From NCBI GenBank assembly GCA_017502025.1, contig JAFVVS010000047.1, positions 1 through 37,975 of the forward strand: a stretch of 37,975 nt of DNA, written 5' to 3'. The notes under the pieces were generated by a model, which was not told the DNA's origin, searched no databases, and was given only the letters and a program-made list of their open reading frames with translations. A program made the translations under genes and the position numbers. This document shows positions 35,908 through 37,975 of this stretch, piece after piece; position 1 is the first letter of the stretch, and each line of letters starts with the position of its first letter. Origin of the DNA: Alistipes sp. GTDB lineage: Bacteria; Bacteroidota; Bacteroidia; Bacteroidales; Rikenellaceae.

Positions 35908-37975
35908 ATGATGAAGAGATTATTCAACATAGGTTTGTGGGCGTGCCTTTTGGCATTGGTGTCGTGTATCAACGACCCCAAGGTCAAGGAGCAGGACAAC
36001 ACCCCTTCGGGAGAGAAGGGCGTTGTGTTGTTGAATGTAGCCACACGCACCGTAGATGGCACAACCTTCGACTACATCCTCTCAATCTTCAAGAACGAGG
36101 CGGGCAAGTCGATGCTTGTGCGTAAGTACGACTCCTCGAAGTCGGATATGCAGAAGCCCAAGTACATTTGGTTGTTGGAGGGCAACTACACCGCCGTAGT
36201 GGAGAGCGGAGTTAAGGTCTCGGCAACATTCAACGCTTCGGAGCAACTCTTCCGTGGCGAGGAGCCATTCGTGATTAAGGGTGGCGAAACCACCTCGGTA
36301 GATATCGTTGCTGCGGTGCAGAATATCCCTGTCGAGGTTATCTTCGACCAGACTATCACAGAGGGCTTCCACGAGGGTTACAGCGTGGAGGTTAAGGCGG
36401 ATGATAACGTAAAACTCTCTTATACCGAGAACAAAACGGGCTACTTCGTTATGCCCGAGGGTGTAAATACTCTTAATTGGCACTTTGTCGGCACCTTCGA
36501 GTACGAGGATGGCGAGCAGGTGGCGGTAGATAAGAGTGGCGTAATCGAGAATGTCGAGGCGAGAAAGTCTTATAAACTCTCGTTCAAGTTCTCGAAGGAT
36601 GCAAGCGGTATGTTTGGCGGCTTGACCGCAACCCTGGATGAGAGTATCGAGGAGCGTGACGATCACCTCTCGTTCTCGCCGGACCCTGAGTTGAAGGGCG
36701 TAGGCTTCGATATCAATGCCCACTGCAACTACGCAGGTGGCGAGCGCAAATACCTCGCAACCGCAGCGGCAGAGTTTGTGGGCGTGGCAATTACCGTGGG
36801 TGACACAACCTTCGACCCCGTAAGCGCACCTGTTGCAGGCATAGTGCTTACAGGCTTGAATACGCCACAGCTCTACATCACCCTCTCCGAGGATTTCTTC
36901 TACTCGTTGAATGGCGGAGCGCAGATGATTGAGATGACAGTAACCGACTCGGGTGGTAGCGAGGCACGCAAGGAGCTCTCCTACTCGCTCCCTGGCGTGA
37001 ATGGCTACGACAAGAGCAAGGAGGTATTGGCGTGGGCAGGCTGTTCGTCGACCCTCTCGGCAACAGTCTATGGCGCACCTTCGAAGGTGGAAATTCTCCT
37101 TCGTGAAGGCGAGGAGGAGTGGAAGCGCAGCACCGCATCAATGGGCGAGGAGAATATCTACTCGGTAACGATTGACGGTTTAGAGCCAAGCCACTCCTAT
37201 GAATATGCCCTCTCGGTAAATGACAAGATGGTAGGCAGCCCTCGTCGTTTCACCCTCGCCGGCGGTAACCAAATTCCGAATAGCGGTTTGGAGGATTGGT
37301 GTACGAATGGCGACGGCGTGGCTATTCCATACCACACCGCAAACAACGCCTATTGGTGTACAGGAAACTACGGAACTGCGATTTTGAGTAAGAACATCAC
37401 CAATAGCAGCAGCGATGTTCGCCCAGGCTCGAAGGGTAAGAAGTCTATGTATATGGACTCGGAGTATATCGTGGTGAAGTTCGCCGCAGGAAATGCCTAT
37501 ATAGGCTCATGGGGCGGTATGGACGGAACTAATGCAAAGGTCTATTTCGGTCAGCCATTCGAGTACAACGCCAAGCCAAAGGCTATTCGCTTCTGGGCGA
37601 AGTGGAACTGCGGTACAATCGACAAGGTAAGTAGCAATGTGGGCAAGAAGGGCAATCCAGACCTGTGCAAGATGTTCTGCGCACTGACCACTGACTCGCA
37701 CTTGGTGGATAGTAGCAAAGGCAAGGATACGACATTTAGTCCGAGCGATGCCGATATCAAATCGGGCGACCCACGCTACGACAAGGTTCTCTACTCGGCG
37801 TATATGGACACCACCGAGTCGAACCCCGAGTGGAAGCAGATCGAGATTCCGTTCACATTCTACGGCGACGACCCTAATCAGGTGCCTACGCACATTATGC
37901 TGACATTCACCTGCTCGGGTTATGGCGACTTCTTCGATGGTTCGACCGACTCGTGGTTGTATATCGACGATATTG
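35908..37975 (+). CDS. DUF4493-PCMD lipoprotein (3' end outside window)
   Basis: At least 689 residues, open to the window edge. The signal peptide MMKRLFNIGLWACLLALVSC ends in the lipobox LVSC. Residues ~38-240 are a DUF4493-like domain (VVLLNVATRTVDGTTFDYIL, WLLEGNYTAVVESGVKV). The middle has Ig-like beta stretches (SSTLSATVYGAPSKVEILLR). From residue ~453 the sequence QIPNSGLEDWCTN begins a PCMD domain (putative carbohydrate metabolism domain), continued by KAIRFWAKWNCGT and WKQIEIPFTFYGDDPNQVP, and the stretch SWLYIDDI at the edge is near the usual PCMD end. ATG 35908 is 3 bp after the previous stop. It is the fourth lipoprotein in a row and probably faces the cell exterior. Confidence 0.82.
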   Translation, partial: MMKRLFNIGLWACLLALVSCINDPKVKEQDNTPSGEKGVVLLNVATRTVDGTTFDYILSIFKNEAGKSMLVRKYDSSKSDMQKPKYIWLLEGNYTAVVESGVKVSATFNASEQLFRGEEPFVIKGGETTSVDIVAAVQNIPVEVIFDQTITEGFHEGYSVEVKADDNVKLSYTENKTGYFVMPEGVNTLNWHFVGTFEYEDGEQVAVDKSGVIENVEARKSYKLSFKFSKDASGMFGGLTATLDESIEERDDHLSFSPDPELKGVGFDINAHCNYAGGERKYLATAAAEFVGVAITVGDTTFDPVSAPVAGIVLTGLNTPQLYITLSEDFFYSLNGGAQMIEMTVTDSGGSEARKELSYSLPGVNGYDKSKEVLAWAGCSSTLSATVYGAPSKVEILLREGEEEWKRSTASMGEENIYSVTIDGLEPSHSYEYALSVNDKMVGSPRRFTLAGGNQIPNSGLEDWCTNGDGVAIPYHTANNAYWCTGNYGTAILSKNITNSSSDVRPGSKGKKSMYMDSEYIVVKFAAGNAYIGSWGGMDGTNAKVYFGQPFEYNAKPKAIRFWAKWNCGTIDKVSSNVGKKGNPDLCKMFCALTTDSHLVDSSKGKDTTFSPSDADIKSGDPRYDKVLYSAYMDTTESNPEWKQIEIPFTFYGDDPNQVPTHIMLTFTCSGYGDFFDGSTDSWLYIDDI

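Overview
The window is about 38 kb of a Bacteroidales chromosome, most likely Rikenellaceae/Alistipes-like. Evidence: promoters of the Bacteroidetes type (TTG, about 19-22 bp, then TAnnTTTG) sit before many genes; the gene families are typical of the phylum (DUF3098, DUF2520, PG_1098-like methyltransferase, YfhO, fimbrillin-like and DUF4493/PCMD lipoproteins, a GH109-like protein); an MqnA-like protein suggests futalosine-type menaquinone synthesis; and coding sequence is rich in TCG, GAG and CTC codons with moderate GC. The genus is an inference.

Layout. 1-3171: end of RNase Z, a TrmH-family RNA methyltransferase and Maf, then on the minus strand an ECF sigma factor with a membrane protein. 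3172-5464: CorA and MqnA on the minus strand. 5664-14802: a compact one-direction cassette of phage-type genes. 14820-19286: ComEC, a methyltransferase, a DUF2520 protein, a KdsC-like phosphatase and a CYTH protein. 19556-21874 (minus): an MFS sugar transporter and a polyprenyl diphosphate synthase. 21972-28014: YfhO, FtsX, DUF3098 and a large PiT phosphate transporter. 28015-28911: a gene-free stretch with structured repeats and a probable small RNA. 28912-31859: GH109-like oxidoreductase, XerC/D recombinase and ribosome hibernation factor. 32011-37975: four lipoprotein genes in a row, the last one running off the window.

The most striking region is the phage-type cassette: tail-type proteins, a small HTH protein, a ClpP-like prohead protease, a capsid candidate, a portal, a DUF6712-like protein, a holin and a virion-type lysozyme. 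All frames are intact and tightly packed, behind one good promoter. I find no terminase, tape measure, tail tube, integrase, repressor or replication gene. Host housekeeping genes with host-like codon use lie on both sides. This fits a domesticated capsid system (gene-transfer-agent-like or another particle) better than a recent prophage, although a degraded prophage or a split system is not excluded. comEC, for the DNA uptake channel, is the next gene.

The non-coding DNA is also unusual. One repeat family has two hairpins per unit, with base changes that preserve pairing (four copies in 0.35-3.35 kb). A second family forms long three-tier hairpins around a conserved core (seven copies plus a half copy). 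A candidate structured small RNA at 28547-28681 has its own promoter and terminator.
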